A stretch of DNA of 5,967 nucleotides from JAAXKN01 sp050258415. GTDB lineage: Bacteria; Bacteroidota; Ignavibacteria; Ignavibacteriales; SURF-24. The stretch is from positions 1 through 5,967 of the forward strand of contig JBLMYS010000081.1 of the NCBI GenBank assembly GCA_050258415.1, given 5' to 3'. Every line of letters starts with the position of its first letter. The first letter of the stretch is position 1. The notes under the pieces are model-generated. The model saw only the letters and a list, made by a program, of their open reading frames with translations, did no database searches and had not been told where the DNA came from. The translations under genes were made by a program, and so were the position numbers. This document shows positions 5,634-5,967 of this stretch, in pieces.

Positions 5634-5967
5634 ATGAAAGAGACAATAAAAGAGATTCTTTCAAAGGCAGATGAAAAATACCGTCTCAGGTACCTGCTAG
5701 GAAAGGATGATATTGACGATATACAGGCTGCAATTGTAGTCTTAAGGGAAAGCCTGACAAAGGAGTTTCCGGGACTAATTATCAGGTCGCGCCTGGATAA
5801 AATCAAACTTGAGAGCCAAACGGATGAATATTATACGATAATGGTGATACAACTTATACCGGAACATCTTATATTGCAGTACAATGAATTCGGCGCCCTG
5901 GAATTATTCAATTCCAGATCGGAATGTGATATGAAACTCGTAGGCGAGGTTAAAAGCGTTCTTAAAA
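5634..5967 (+). CDS. Hypothetical protein, N-terminal 111 residues, truncated by window edge
   Basis: An ATG with a good ribosome site (GGGAG at 5620-5624) opens a frame that stays open to the end of the window, 111 codons without a stop. Codon use (AGG Arg, ATA Ile, CTT/CTG Leu) resembles the kdp genes, supporting a real gene native to the locus. The visible part begins with a charged amphipathic stretch, KETIKEILSKADEKYR, continues with a probable helix around DDIDDIQAAIVVLRESL (residues 23-39), and then has alternating hydrophobic strands such as YYTIMVIQLIPEHLILQY (residues 68-85). No signal peptide or transmembrane helix is seen, so it is probably cytoplasmic. It is not KdpD, KdpE, a universal-stress protein or a porin as far as this portion shows, and I do not recognise the family. 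Same strand and short gap suggest cotranscription with kdpFABC. Confidence 0.75.
   Translation, partial: MKETIKEILSKADEKYRLRYLLGKDDIDDIQAAIVVLRESLTKEFPGLIIRSRLDKIKLESQTDEYYTIMVIQLIPEHLILQYNEFGALELFNSRSECDMKLVGEVKSVLK

Noticed and set aside
1..5967. CRISPR arrays, tRNA/rRNA genes, insertion sequences or phage genes
   Set aside because: No spaced repeats, tRNA-like cloverleaf, transposase motifs or terminal inverted repeats were seen; apart from the 709-954 region, coding sequence fills most of the window.

Overview
The window holds a complete Kdp high-affinity potassium-uptake operon (kdpF-kdpA-kdpB-kdpC, + strand). Before it lies the 3' part of a sigma-54 enhancer-binding regulator, and after it an unrecognised ORF that runs off the right edge. 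All genes are on the + strand. The DNA is slightly AT-rich, with frequent AGG arginine and ATA isoleucine codons. The Kdp subunits read like those of the Bacteroidota/Chlorobiota/Ignavibacteriota group (for example NTNLQHYSGE in KdpA and NPVMFTVEIGTFVM in KdpB). Clear GGAG-type ribosome sites fit Chlorobiota/Ignavibacteriota-like lineages better than classical Bacteroidetes. This placement is from memory of the families, not from a search.

Layout: 1-708 is the regulator (AAA+ domain from GAFTGA onward plus a Fis-type HTH; 5' end outside the window). 709-954 is a non-coding region with an 8-bp dyad, a pair of 11-bp direct repeats exactly 20 bp apart, a textbook intrinsic terminator (852-878), a 7-bp inverted repeat and promoter-like elements. 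Next are two very small membrane-peptide genes: an undescribed 28-32-residue ORF ending at 1053, and kdpF (1074-1151, 25 residues). kdpA (1164-2855), kdpB (2875-4932) and kdpC (5009-5575) follow, and an unknown soluble-looking protein starts at 5634.

How they work together: KdpA is the channel-like K+-selecting subunit, KdpB the P-type ATPase that energises it, KdpC an essential accessory subunit, and KdpF a single-helix stabilising peptide. All motifs needed for activity are visible, so the pump looks functional. kdpD/kdpE are not in the window. The nearest regulator is a sigma-54 activator, and a degenerate -24/-12-like sequence lies just before the operon, so an unconventional control of kdp is possible but unproven.

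The points most worth checking are the extra micropeptide upstream of kdpF, its leader (a strong Shine-Dalgarno separated from the first AUG by a hairpin), and the possible sigma-54 link. The core of the window is otherwise a conventional Kdp locus.
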